64,000 bases of DNA from an uncultured Bacteroidales bacterium (GTDB lineage Bacteria; Bacteroidota; Bacteroidia; Bacteroidales; UBA932). Made by a program: the position numbers and the translations under genes. Of the stretch, positions 35,171-43,391 are shown in pieces. Every line of letters starts with the position of its first letter. The first letter of the stretch is position 1. The notes below the pieces were generated by a model. It was not told where the DNA came from. It was given only the letters and a program-made list of their open reading frames with translations, and made no database searches. The stretch covers positions 1 to 64,000 of the forward strand of contig UQMB01000007.1 in NCBI GenBank assembly GCA_900541925.1, in the 5' to 3' direction.

Positions 35171-35307
35171 CCTGAGCACCGAACGGCCCGATTGTGTCGT
35201 CCTGCCGTCCCGTACCGTCCCGGTGAAGGGCGTTTATGTCGCCCTACTGCTGTTTTGCATCACAGGGGACGCGCTGGAGAGGGAAGTTGTGGAATCAGGG
35301 TTTCAGC

Positions 35308-37809
35308 TTAATCGGCGAGGATGAAGGCTGAACCGGGATGAGGTAGAACCGGGAAGAGGTAGAACCGGCGACCGGGACGGAAATCCACCATCCACTGGTC
35401 GAAGACGATGTGGTCGTCGACCGCGCCGAGGGTAAGCGTGTGCGGGCCGGAGGACAGTTCGACAGGGATTTCGACCACGGCCTGCCCGCGCATCACATTC
35501 TCTTTCCACCGTTCGCTGCGGTACGGTTCCTTTATCGAGAAGATCTGCGACTCGCCGCCGTCCACCGCCACGGAAAACCGTATGTCACCCTTGTCATTGG
35601 CCTGAGTCGGTATCAGCGCGACTCTCAGGACGGCATTCCCGGACCGGGCGGCCTCGAAACTGTAATCCAGCCGTCCGCCTCTCGGCACCGGCACGGCGTT
35701 CCCGCTATGCCCCAGATTCTGCACCGCCACGACCTCCCCAGATGAAGAGAGATAGTCGCAGGCATTGGACGCGCAATAATCCTCGCCGTCAGCCGGGACC
35801 TCCCCGGAGCTCCACCGCTCGGACAACCCAGCCCATTCCTGGCACTCCTCATCGCTCAAAGCCACAGGCAGCAGAGGCGCCCGGAACGCGTAGAGATCCC
35901 GAGGACGCTCGCACATGAGCCCCTTCCATTTCCCGCCGGACATCACCTCATTGAAGTGTCTGGTCAGACTTCTTATCTCCTGATACGCCACCTGGCTCCT
36001 GGCTGCAGCCGCCATCATCACGCTGTCGGTCTTCCAGATGCCGGGAGCATAGGTAGTCTTGGCCCTCTGCCTCGCCTTCTGCGCGTACAGCATCTTCTCA
36101 GCCATGGCGCGGCTGGCGTTTACGGGATAATGGACAGACGCGAAATAAGCGTCAAGGCTTCTCGCCGGAATCATGCCCCTGACCGCAGAGACCTCGTCAG
36201 AGACCCTTCGCAGGGCGTCGATGTAGCGCTGCGCCTCATCGCCGAACTCTCCGAAACTGAACCCGGTGTCTGAAACTTGCGAGAGTCCTCCCGGATAGTG
36301 CTTCCTGTCCGGAAGCTCCACTTGGCTCCAGCCCATGAACTCCGGTCTGCGCATGGCCACAAGGCGGTAATACTCCGCCACGGCGGGAGCGAGCCTTCTC
36401 GCCGCCGGCTCACCGAATTCTCGTCCGAGCCACCGCTCCAGATGGGCGTTCACGCTTCGCGGTCCCACCGAATTGATGTCCCAGGCCATGTCGAGAAACA
36501 GCTCAAGGTCGTAAGCCGCGATCTTGGGATCGTGAACATTGGCTGTCCAGAGTTTGCGGACATTGTGATCGTAAGCCTGACGCATCTCATTGTAGATCAG
36601 CCCCGGTTGAGTCGAGCTCAACCACAGGCAGTCGTGCGGCCGCCCAGCATAACTGAGATGGTAGTAGACTCCGGCGCCACCGCTGCGCATCTGCTGCTGA
36701 GCCGAACTGAGCCGTGTCATGTAGCCGTAATTGTCATCGCACCATACAATGGTGACGTCCTCCGGCACATCAAGCCCGTTCTCCATTATTTCCAGCACCT
36801 CCTTGTACGGCATGAACATCTGCGGAACATCGGCCCCGGCGTGCCGGCGAAGCAGTTCCCGCTGGTCGTCAATCACCTGCTGGAGCGCGGTGGTTTTCTC
36901 TTCCAGCGTCTTCACCCCTTCCATGGAGCCGTCGTGTATGCCACGCATGCCTATGGTGTACAGCCCCGGCTGGCCTTTCATCTCCACGAGACGCTCTGTC
37001 CAGTAGTCTTGGACCGCCTGGCGGTTGGTGATGTAGTTGTACCTGCCGCGCACAGACTCGTCCCATTCCCCGACATTGTTGCGCAGCAACGGTTCGCAGT
37101 GTGAGGTGCCGATGAATATACCGCAGGAGTCAGCCGCCTCACGGGCTCCCGGAACTTCGAAGAACGGTGTCGTGCCGGGGTGCATCCCCGGCCAGAGCGT
37201 GTTCGCCCTCAGGCGGAGCAGGAGCTTGAAAAGTTCGCGGTATGTGTCCGCGCCGATGGTCTCGGGATTCTCCTGCGGGGAGAAAGTCTGCGTGCTCCAC
37301 GGCCTGAAGGCCCAGTCCTCATCGTTGAGGAAGAATCCCCGGTATTCCACCGAAGGATGCTGGAATGTGCTGAACCCTTCCGGCAGTTCAAGCCTGTCGC
37401 GCTTCTCAGGACGGGAATCGCCCCACCATATCCACGGGGAGACGCCGGCAAGGCGCGAGAGCTCAAGAGCCCCGTATGCGGCACCCCTTCCGTCTGAACC
37501 GACGACGACAATCTGCCTGCCACAGGTCCCGATGTAGAACGCCTCCTTGACGAAGGACAGTGAATCGGCTATCTCCGCGGGCACGCCGAGCCTGCGCAGG
37601 CTTGTCCTCTCCCTGTCATATTGTATGATTCTAACTGCGGCGTCGCTTCTCCTTGAATCGCGGGGTCTCAGTCCGGTGACTTCCTCCAGATCGTCCTGCA
37701 GCATATCAACGGCAACGCCGACCACAGGGTCGGCGTCGCGTGATACTGAAAGGGTGACCGGAGAAGCTCCGTTGAACCACAGAAACGCCAGTATGGCCAG
37801 CGTTCCCAT
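35308..37809 (-). CDS. GH115 xylan alpha-1,2-glucuronidase
   Basis: This 833-residue exported enzyme matches GH115: SPWIWWGDSRP, VEYRGFFLNDEDW, LRANTLWPGMH, IGMRGIHDGSM and VTIVWCDDNYGYMTRL. GH115 enzymes remove (4-O-methyl-)glucuronic acid from internal or terminal xylose of glucuronoxylan. A short hydrophobic start suggests a signal peptide, and the C-terminal 150 residues form the family's beta-sandwich. The 3' end carries a 16-base tandem duplication (35331-35362), not a multiple of three. Removing one unit would restore a tail reading RRFYLIPVQPSSSPIKLKP with a stop at 35296-35298. The annotated end is therefore probably a recent frameshifted C-terminus. One base separates it from the DUF386 gene upstream. 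Confidence 0.93.
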   Translation of the reverse strand: MGTLAILAFLWFNGASPVTLSVSRDADPVVGVAVDMLQDDLEEVTGLRPRDSRRSDAAVRIIQYDRERTSLRRLGVPAEIADSLSFVKEAFYIGTCGRQIVVVGSDGRGAAYGALELSRLAGVSPWIWWGDSRPEKRDRLELPEGFSTFQHPSVEYRGFFLNDEDWAFRPWSTQTFSPQENPETIGADTYRELFKLLLRLRANTLWPGMHPGTTPFFEVPGAREAADSCGIFIGTSHCEPLLRNNVGEWDESVRGRYNYITNRQAVQDYWTERLVEMKGQPGLYTIGMRGIHDGSMEGVKTLEEKTTALQQVIDDQRELLRRHAGADVPQMFMPYKEVLEIMENGLDVPEDVTIVWCDDNYGYMTRLSSAQQQMRSGGAGVYYHLSYAGRPHDCLWLSSTQPGLIYNEMRQAYDHNVRKLWTANVHDPKIAAYDLELFLDMAWDINSVGPRSVNAHLERWLGREFGEPAARRLAPAVAEYYRLVAMRRPEFMGWSQVELPDRKHYPGGLSQVSDTGFSFGEFGDEAQRYIDALRRVSDEVSAVRGMIPARSLDAYFASVHYPVNASRAMAEKMLYAQKARQRAKTTYAPGIWKTDSVMMAAAARSQVAYQEIRSLTRHFNEVMSGGKWKGLMCERPRDLYAFRAPLLPVALSDEECQEWAGLSERWSSGEVPADGEDYCASNACDYLSSSGEVVAVQNLGHSGNAVPVPRGGRLDYSFEAARSGNAVLRVALIPTQANDKGDIRFSVAVDGGESQIFSIKEPYRSERWKENVMRGQAVVEIPVELSSGPHTLTLGAVDDHIVFDQWMVDFRPGRRFYLFPVLPHPGSAFILAD
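35331..35362 (-). repeat. 16-bp tandem duplication in the GH115 3' end
   Basis: AACCGGGATGAGGTAG (35331-35346) is followed directly by AACCGGGAAGAGGTAG (35347-35362), one mismatch apart. Sixteen bases shift the frame, changing the last dozen residues of the GH115 product. Confidence 0.85.
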
Positions 37810-37810
37810 A

Positions 37811-38230
37811 TTATGCCACCTTAACCTTGAAAATAGCCTTGTGAATCGTGCCTTCCCCTATGAGCGGGGCGTGGGCGGTCTCAGGATCGAACACGATCTT
37901 CTCCCCGGCCTTGACTGTGACGGTCTCCCAGTCCTTGTCCTTGTAGAAGAGGATGTCCTTCTCGGCGTTGAACTCGCCGTCGGCCTCGCGGCACTCGCTG
38001 CGCGGCTTCACCCCGAAACTCTCATCCTTGGAGAGAGGCACCTGGATGTCGATGTACTTGTCATGCACCTCAAGGCGTGCCTGCTCAGGGGTCTTGAGCT
38101 GCGAGTCGACGATGTTGACAAAGAGCTTGTCCCCGTCGATGACGTGCTTGCCGTTCTCGAGCGAGCTCAGGTCTGTGCCCGCCATATACTCGAGGGCCTT
38201 GATATAGTTGGGATTCTTGGTATAGTCCAT
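37811..38230 (-). CDS. YhcH/YjgK/YiaL family protein (DUF386)
   Basis: This 139-residue cupin-like protein matches the YhcH/TabA/EbgC family: LEVHDKYIDIQVPLS, DILFYKDKDWETVTVKAGEKIVFDPETAHAPLI split across beta strands. Family members are often found with sialic acid, uronate or beta-galactoside genes and are thought to act as sugar anomerases or lyase accessories; the precise role is unknown. I chose the ATG at 38230, 4 bases after the uxaC stop, rather than one ten codons upstream inside uxaC. Context suggests work on a uronic acid or oligouronide. Confidence 0.88.
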   Translation of the reverse strand: MDYTKNPNYIKALEYMAGTDLSSLENGKHVIDGDKLFVNIVDSQLKTPEQARLEVHDKYIDIQVPLSKDESFGVKPRSECREADGEFNAEKDILFYKDKDWETVTVKAGEKIVFDPETAHAPLIGEGTIHKAIFKVKVA

Positions 38231-38234
38231 ATCA

Positions 38235-39650
38235 CTAGAAATTAAAGTAGTTCTTGGCATTGTTGTAAGAGATGTCCTCGATCATCTGGCCGATTCTCTC
38301 CATCTCCGATGCAGGCAGCTTACCCTTCTCGACGTCTGAGCCCACCACATCGCAGAGAATGCGGCGGAAGTACTCGTGGCGCGGATAACTGATGAAGCTG
38401 CGGGAGTCGGTCAGCATACCCACGAAGCGGCTGAAGAGCCCGAGCACCGAGAGCGCGTCCATCTGCCTGCGCATGCCGACCTCCTGATCGAGGAACCACC
38501 AGCCTGAGCCGAACTGCATCTTGCCCGGAACCGTACCGTCGTTGAAGTTGTAGGCCATCGTCATCATCACCTCGTTGTCCTTAGGATTGAGGCAGTAGAG
38601 GATGGTCTTGGTGAGCTTGTCCTCTGATGCGAGGCGGTTGAAGAACTTGTTGCCGGCAGCGGCGATCTCCAGGTCGTGGATGGCGTCGTATCCGGTGTCC
38701 GGGCCTACGAGGTTGAACATCTTGGCGTTGTTGTTGCGGATGGCCCCGATGTGGAACTGCTGCGCCCAGCCAGCTTCCGCGTCCATGACGGCCTGGTCGT
38801 GCAGGAACGCGCTGCGGAACTTCTCAAGTTCGGTCGCGCCCGGCTTCTTGCCGAGAAGCACGGACTTGAAGATGAGTTCGATCTCGAACGGCTTGTAATC
38901 TGCTGAATAGAAGTTCTCAAGCCCGTGGTCCGAAAGCTTGCAGCCCATGGAGGCGAAGAAGTCGTGACGCTTCTGGAGGGCTTCCTGAAGGTCAGCGTAG
39001 GAGTCTATCTCCATGTCCGCCACCTCTCCGAGTTTCTTGAGATACTCTTTGTATGAAGCCGGATCCTCGATGGCCATAGCCTTGTCAGGCCTCCAGGCCG
39101 GGATGACCTTGGTGCCGAACGGGTGCTCGGTGATCATCTTGTGCCAACGCAGGTCGTCGGCCGGATCGTCAGTGGTGCAGACAGTCTCCACTCCGAACTT
39201 GCGGATGAGAGCCTGGCCGCGGAACTCCTCCGTGGCGAGTTTGGCGTTACACTCATCGAAAATCTCCCTCGCCGTGGCCGGGCTGAGGAGCTTGTCGATT
39301 CCGAACACCCTGCTGAGCTCGAGGTGTGTCCAGTGATAGAGCGGGTTGCGCATGGTGTAAGGGACAGTCTCAGCCCACTTCTCGAAAGTCTCCCAGGCGG
39401 AATGTTTGCCGCCGGTCAGATAGTCTTCCGATACGCCGTTGGCTCTCATCGCCCTCCATTTGTAGTGGTCGCCGTAGTGGCCGTCCACGAGCCAGAGCTG
39501 TGTAATGTCCCTGAACTGGATATTCTCCGCAATCTGCTGAGGCACAAGATGGCAGTGATAGTCGATTATCGGCATCTTCTCAGCATGCTCATGATATAGC
39601 TTCCGCGCCGTGGCGGTGGAAAGCATGAAATCGTCATTTATGAATGGCAT
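38235..39650 (-). CDS. uxaC: Glucuronate/galacturonate isomerase UxaC
   Basis: This 471-residue member of the amidohydrolase superfamily converts D-glucuronate to D-fructuronate and D-galacturonate to D-tagaturonate. The metal-site start PIIDYHCHLVPQQIAEN, VCTTDDPADDLRWH and FSRFVGMLTDSRSFISYPRHEYFRR near the C-terminus are typical. It would take uronates released by GH115, GH28 and the pectin enzymes next door. A TAATTTTG element lies 26 bases upstream, so uxaC-DUF386-GH115 may form a separately startable unit. UxaB, UxuA/UxaA and KdgK/KdgA, needed to finish the pathway, are not in the window. Confidence 0.96.
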   Translation of the reverse strand: MPFINDDFMLSTATARKLYHEHAEKMPIIDYHCHLVPQQIAENIQFRDITQLWLVDGHYGDHYKWRAMRANGVSEDYLTGGKHSAWETFEKWAETVPYTMRNPLYHWTHLELSRVFGIDKLLSPATAREIFDECNAKLATEEFRGQALIRKFGVETVCTTDDPADDLRWHKMITEHPFGTKVIPAWRPDKAMAIEDPASYKEYLKKLGEVADMEIDSYADLQEALQKRHDFFASMGCKLSDHGLENFYSADYKPFEIELIFKSVLLGKKPGATELEKFRSAFLHDQAVMDAEAGWAQQFHIGAIRNNNAKMFNLVGPDTGYDAIHDLEIAAAGNKFFNRLASEDKLTKTILYCLNPKDNEVMMTMAYNFNDGTVPGKMQFGSGWWFLDQEVGMRRQMDALSVLGLFSRFVGMLTDSRSFISYPRHEYFRRILCDVVGSDVEKGKLPASEMERIGQMIEDISYNNAKNYFNF

Positions 39651-39676
39651 AGTAAATGGTGTTTTTAGTCAATCCT

Positions 39677-39684
39677 CAAAATTA
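39677..39684 (-). promoter_or_regulatory. Predicted -7 promoter element of uxaC-DUF386-GH115
   Basis: The minus strand reads TAATTTTG (TAnnTTTG match) in the 54-base gap between the PL10-CE8 gene and uxaC, 26 bases before the uxaC ATG. This is the widest promoter-capable gap in the pectin/xylan run. Confidence 0.5.
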
Positions 39685-39704
39685 GCAATTTCCGTGCTCA
39701 AAAC

Positions 39705-41804
39705 CTAATAGGCGATGAACTTCCAGACATCCCTCAGCCTCTGTTCAGGATCCCACTTGCCGTCGAATGTCCATTCCGCGGTCATCGCCCAGGACTCGAC
39801 AGGCTTGGCCGACTTGTCGAGGCTGTTGTCCAGCCAGCCGCTCTGTCCGCCCTCGCGGATGTTGCGCCAGTAGTACATCCTCTGCCCGAGATTGCACGGG
39901 TCGAGCACCTTGTCGGAGTAGGCGTACATGATGTCGCGGTTCAGGATGTTCTTGCTCATCACTGAGTTGAGGATGAAGAACTGGTGATCGTGGTGATATC
40001 GTCCAAGGAGCGTAGGGACGCTGGCGTCGAAGTTGGAGTTGTTGATGACGAACTTCATGTTCTCGTCTCCGCGTCCGTCGTGCCATATCATCGCCCTGCT
40101 TCCGCCGTAGAAACGGCAGCGTGTGGCATAGCACCAGCCGCGAGGGCAGATGAAGTCAACACCCGGGCAGTCGATCTCCAGATCGGCGTGGTAGTACATT
40201 CCGCCGCCCTTGGCCCAGAGGGACAGGGCGTCGTTGCCGTTGGAGGTGATGGTGCAGTTGACGATGATGGTCCTGGTGGCCGCCCCCTTGATGGTGAAGC
40301 GGTGCTTCACCCAATGCGGCTGCATGTCGGCAGTAGGCGTAGCGTCGAATTCATTGCGTACCGTGAACCCGCTGATGATGCAGTCAGAGGCTCCGGCCCC
40401 GAGACTTATGATAGTGCCAGGCTCCTTCTCGCCAGGCTTGAGGTCGGCTTCAGAAAGCGCGATCACAGTGCCCTCCCTGTCTTCTCCGACGAGTATGACG
40501 CCAGGCTTGTCTATGTTGAGCGTCTGTCTGTATTCTCCCTTGAGAACCAGTATCTTGAACGGCTCCGTCCCGTTTACCGGCGCCTTGTCCAAGGCCGCCT
40601 GGATGCTCTCGCCCGGTTTCACCACGACATCGTAGTCCTTCGGGTTGAGGACAGGTTTGCGGAACATCTCAATCGCTCCGGTCTCGTTGGCGCCCTTGGT
40701 CTCGAGGCTGATCTTCACCTTGTGGCGCGGGTCGTACTTGGCGGCCCATTCCTCGTAGAGCGGATAAAGCTCGGCAGGCCTGTAGTTGTACCAGCTGTAG
40801 CCGCTACGGCGCTCGCGTCCGATCTGCTCGAGATGGCGGCGCATTATTCCGTCACGGTCGCACACGAAAGGCTCCCCGAGCTCAAGGTCATAGAACCTCG
40901 CCCAGATGGCCAGCGCAGAAGGATCCTCGACGAGGCGGGTGTTCCTCTCCCCATATTCATTTGTGCTGCGCTCCACGCGGAAACCGGTGAGCTTGTGGCT
41001 GTCGAGCCACTTCATCGCCCCGTGGACGGCCGCCTTGACCCTCTTGTCAGGGTTCGGGAGCTCCATCAGCAGCTTGATGATAGGCACGCTCTCCGCAGAA
41101 CAGAAGGCCGGAAGCTCGAACGCTCTGGCGCCGGCAGGCTTCAATGTCACCGGATCATTCTGCTGGCACCATACCGTCGGCTTGCCCTTGACCATGATCT
41201 GGGTTGCGAGGATGCACTCCACGCCCTTGTCGAACGAAGCCTGGAGCTTGTCCTTGACCTCATCGTCCACCAGCCCGGCAGGGTATGGCGCATTGTCGTG
41301 GATTATGTCGTTGAAGAGGTTGAGCGTGCTCGTCATCGCATCGTCGTTGTAGGTGATGAGGACCTGATAACCCACCATGCCCGGCCAGAACTGAGGCCAG
41401 CCGCCGTTTTCGTACTGTCCGCCGAGGAGGTACTCTACGCCCTTGTTGAAACCCTCGCGGTAGCGCGCGTCGCGGGTGGCGTCCCACAGGCGGGCGAGAT
41501 ATGTCATCTGAGTGGTCGTGGCATCGTTGTCAGTGGTGGAGTCGTTGGTCCTGGCCTTGTCCGACATCACCTGCGCGAGTTCCTTGTCCGTCAGGCGGCG
41601 TGACATGTCGATGTTCTTGGGCCAGCCTCCGGTACATCTCTGATAGATGAGGACCTGGTCGCCGATGCGGCGTGCCTCTTCGGTCTTGTAGAATGCAGGG
41701 TCCGTCTCGGTGAGACCCTTTGCGGTCTGGGCCTGCATGACGCAAGGTGCGGCGAGCAGTGCGAGTGCAGCAAAAAGCTGCGTGAAGCGTGTAAGTCGTG
41801 TCAT
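39705..41804 (-). CDS. PL10 pectate lyase fused to a divergent CE8-like domain
   Basis: This 699-residue exported protein has a signal peptide (LFAALALLAAPCVMQAQ). Residues of about 30-340 match PL10 pectate lyase: YQRCTGGWPKNIDM, TDNDATTTQMTYLARL, QYENGGWPQFWP, YNDDAMTSTLNLFNDI, TVWCQQNDPVTLKPAGAR. PL10 cleaves de-esterified homogalacturonan by beta-elimination. Residues of about 385-670 are a parallel beta-helix of the pectin methylesterase type (VVKPGESIQAALDKAPVNG). The expected GxQDT reads SNGNDALS, the nucleophile segment is PGVDFICP and the GRPW motif is GRYHH. The two Asp and the Arg are kept, but both Gln and the Trp appear lost. This domain may have altered substrate use or be non-catalytic. 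It is cotranscribed with GH43. Confidence 0.88.
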   Translation of the reverse strand: MTRLTRFTQLFAALALLAAPCVMQAQTAKGLTETDPAFYKTEEARRIGDQVLIYQRCTGGWPKNIDMSRRLTDKELAQVMSDKARTNDSTTDNDATTTQMTYLARLWDATRDARYREGFNKGVEYLLGGQYENGGWPQFWPGMVGYQVLITYNDDAMTSTLNLFNDIIHDNAPYPAGLVDDEVKDKLQASFDKGVECILATQIMVKGKPTVWCQQNDPVTLKPAGARAFELPAFCSAESVPIIKLLMELPNPDKRVKAAVHGAMKWLDSHKLTGFRVERSTNEYGERNTRLVEDPSALAIWARFYDLELGEPFVCDRDGIMRRHLEQIGRERRSGYSWYNYRPAELYPLYEEWAAKYDPRHKVKISLETKGANETGAIEMFRKPVLNPKDYDVVVKPGESIQAALDKAPVNGTEPFKILVLKGEYRQTLNIDKPGVILVGEDREGTVIALSEADLKPGEKEPGTIISLGAGASDCIISGFTVRNEFDATPTADMQPHWVKHRFTIKGAATRTIIVNCTITSNGNDALSLWAKGGGMYYHADLEIDCPGVDFICPRGWCYATRCRFYGGSRAMIWHDGRGDENMKFVINNSNFDASVPTLLGRYHHDHQFFILNSVMSKNILNRDIMYAYSDKVLDPCNLGQRMYYWRNIREGGQSGWLDNSLDKSAKPVESWAMTAEWTFDGKWDPEQRLRDVWKFIAY

Positions 41805-41813
41805 TATTAGCGG

Positions 41814-43391
41814 TTAATAAACTTCTACCGAGCCTCCGTCGTTCTTCTTGATGGTGGCGGTGGCGAAATATCCTATCTTGGCCCCGATCCAGTCGCCTTC
41901 GCGGCCTTTGAACTCCGGACCGAACGTCTTGAACTTCTTGCCGTCAAGGCTGTATGAGAATGTGGAGAGGCAGTCCTTGCCGACTTTGACGCGCATCCAT
42001 ACGGTGACCGAAGACTGCTTTTCCAGCCCGGTGCTGCAGAGAATCTGCTCGGCGGCGCCCGTGTTGGCACCGATGCAGTCGCGGCGCACAAGGCTCACAT
42101 TCTCACCGTCATAGTTGAGCTCAATGGTGCTGTAGCTGCGTCCGGTGAGCACTACTCCGACCCTTTCACCGTCGTAGGATGGGCGGTAGACGAGTTTTGT
42201 GGTGAACTCCATGCTCGGGCCTACAACTTTCTGCGCCAAGATGTTAGGAGTGTCGCGCAGGTTCTTCCAACCTTCAGGGTTCTTGATACAGTTGAGCCTG
42301 AGGCAACCAAGAGAAGGATTGTGCATGAACCAGTGGAACTTAGGGTTAGCCTCCCACTGCCAGTTGAGCGGGATTGAAGTGCCTGTGAACCCTGTGGTGG
42401 TGGCGAGGGCACTCGTGCCCTGGAGCTTGGAGCCCCTGTATTTTTCAGCCACGGCCGGCCTGCGGTAACTGAGCACCGGTTCGCCGATGCCGTCGCCGTT
42501 CTGGTCTGTGCCGATGATGCACCAGCCGTCCTCACTCCATGTCATAGGCTGCAGGTGGCAGACGCGTCCCCAGGAGTAACGGTCCTCGAAGTGGATGAAC
42601 CAGTCATCCCCGGCCACATCGGTGACCCACCCTCCCTGGTGCGGGCCATGGATGTCCGTGTTGCCCTGATGGAGAACAGTGCGTTTCTCATACGGGCCGT
42701 ACACATTGCGGGAGCGCAGCACCAGCTGCCAGCCCTCCTTGACGCCGCCTGACGGGGCGAAAATGTAGTACCAGCCGTCGCGTTTGTAGAACTTCGGCCC
42801 CTCCACGGTGTCGTCGCCGGTCTTCTTGCCGTCGAACACGAGCACCTGATCCGAAATCACGCGGGTGCAGTCCTTGTCGAGCTCGCAGACATTCAGGATG
42901 CTCTTGAAGCCGGCACGCGACCCGGCCCATGCATGGACGAGGTAAACCCTTCCGTCATCATCCCAGAGCGGGCTGGTGTCGATGAGCCCCTTGCCTTCGA
43001 GGACAAGGTGAGGCTTGCTCCACTCGCCGCGCGGGTCGGTGGTGTTGACCTGGAAGACGCCCTTGTCAGGGTCGCCCCAGAAGATCCAGTAGCGTCCGTC
43101 ATGATAACGGATGCACGGCGCCCACACGCCGTTGCCGTGTGACGGCACGTCGAAAGCGGGGCCCATCTCAGGAAGGGCGGCGCCGACGATCTCCCAGTCC
43201 ACGAGGTCGGTGGAGTGCAGGATCTGAAGTCCCGGGAAGCAGGTGAATGACGAAGCCGTCATCCAGTAGTCGTCCCCGACACGGATCACATCCGGGTCGG
43301 AGTAATCTGAAAACAGGATAGGGTTGGTGTACTTGCCCCCGCCGGGTGCTATCATCAGCAGGGAAGCCAGCAGTGAAAGGATGGTATGCAT
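41814..43391 (-). CDS. GH43 glycosidase (beta-xylosidase/arabinofuranosidase type)
   Basis: This 525-residue exported enzyme has a GH43 five-blade propeller: the base Asp32 in SDPDVIRVGDDYW, Asp in DTSPLWDDDGRVYL and the acid Glu in TVEGPKFYKRDGWYY. Residues of about 325-525 form the beta-sandwich C-terminal domain of large GH43 enzymes (GH43_C2-like). Together with GH3 and GH115 it points to xylan side chains or xylo-oligosaccharides, although arabinan or pectic arabinose is possible. Its start overlaps the GH3 stop (TAATG) and it ends 9 bases before PL10-CE8. Confidence 0.92.
   Translation of the reverse strand: MHTILSLLASLLMIAPGGGKYTNPILFSDYSDPDVIRVGDDYWMTASSFTCFPGLQILHSTDLVDWEIVGAALPEMGPAFDVPSHGNGVWAPCIRYHDGRYWIFWGDPDKGVFQVNTTDPRGEWSKPHLVLEGKGLIDTSPLWDDDGRVYLVHAWAGSRAGFKSILNVCELDKDCTRVISDQVLVFDGKKTGDDTVEGPKFYKRDGWYYIFAPSGGVKEGWQLVLRSRNVYGPYEKRTVLHQGNTDIHGPHQGGWVTDVAGDDWFIHFEDRYSWGRVCHLQPMTWSEDGWCIIGTDQNGDGIGEPVLSYRRPAVAEKYRGSKLQGTSALATTTGFTGTSIPLNWQWEANPKFHWFMHNPSLGCLRLNCIKNPEGWKNLRDTPNILAQKVVGPSMEFTTKLVYRPSYDGERVGVVLTGRSYSTIELNYDGENVSLVRRDCIGANTGAAEQILCSTGLEKQSSVTVWMRVKVGKDCLSTFSYSLDGKKFKTFGPEFKGREGDWIGAKIGYFATATIKKNDGGSVEVY

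Noticed and set aside
35227..35245. Terminator after gltX
   Set aside because: The 6-bp stem AGGGCG/CGCCCT has a 7-base loop but no T-run on either strand, so it is too weak to call.
39984..41603. A 539-codon frame opposite PL10-CE8
   Set aside because: Complement of a gene with clear PL10 motifs; the translation has no domain features.
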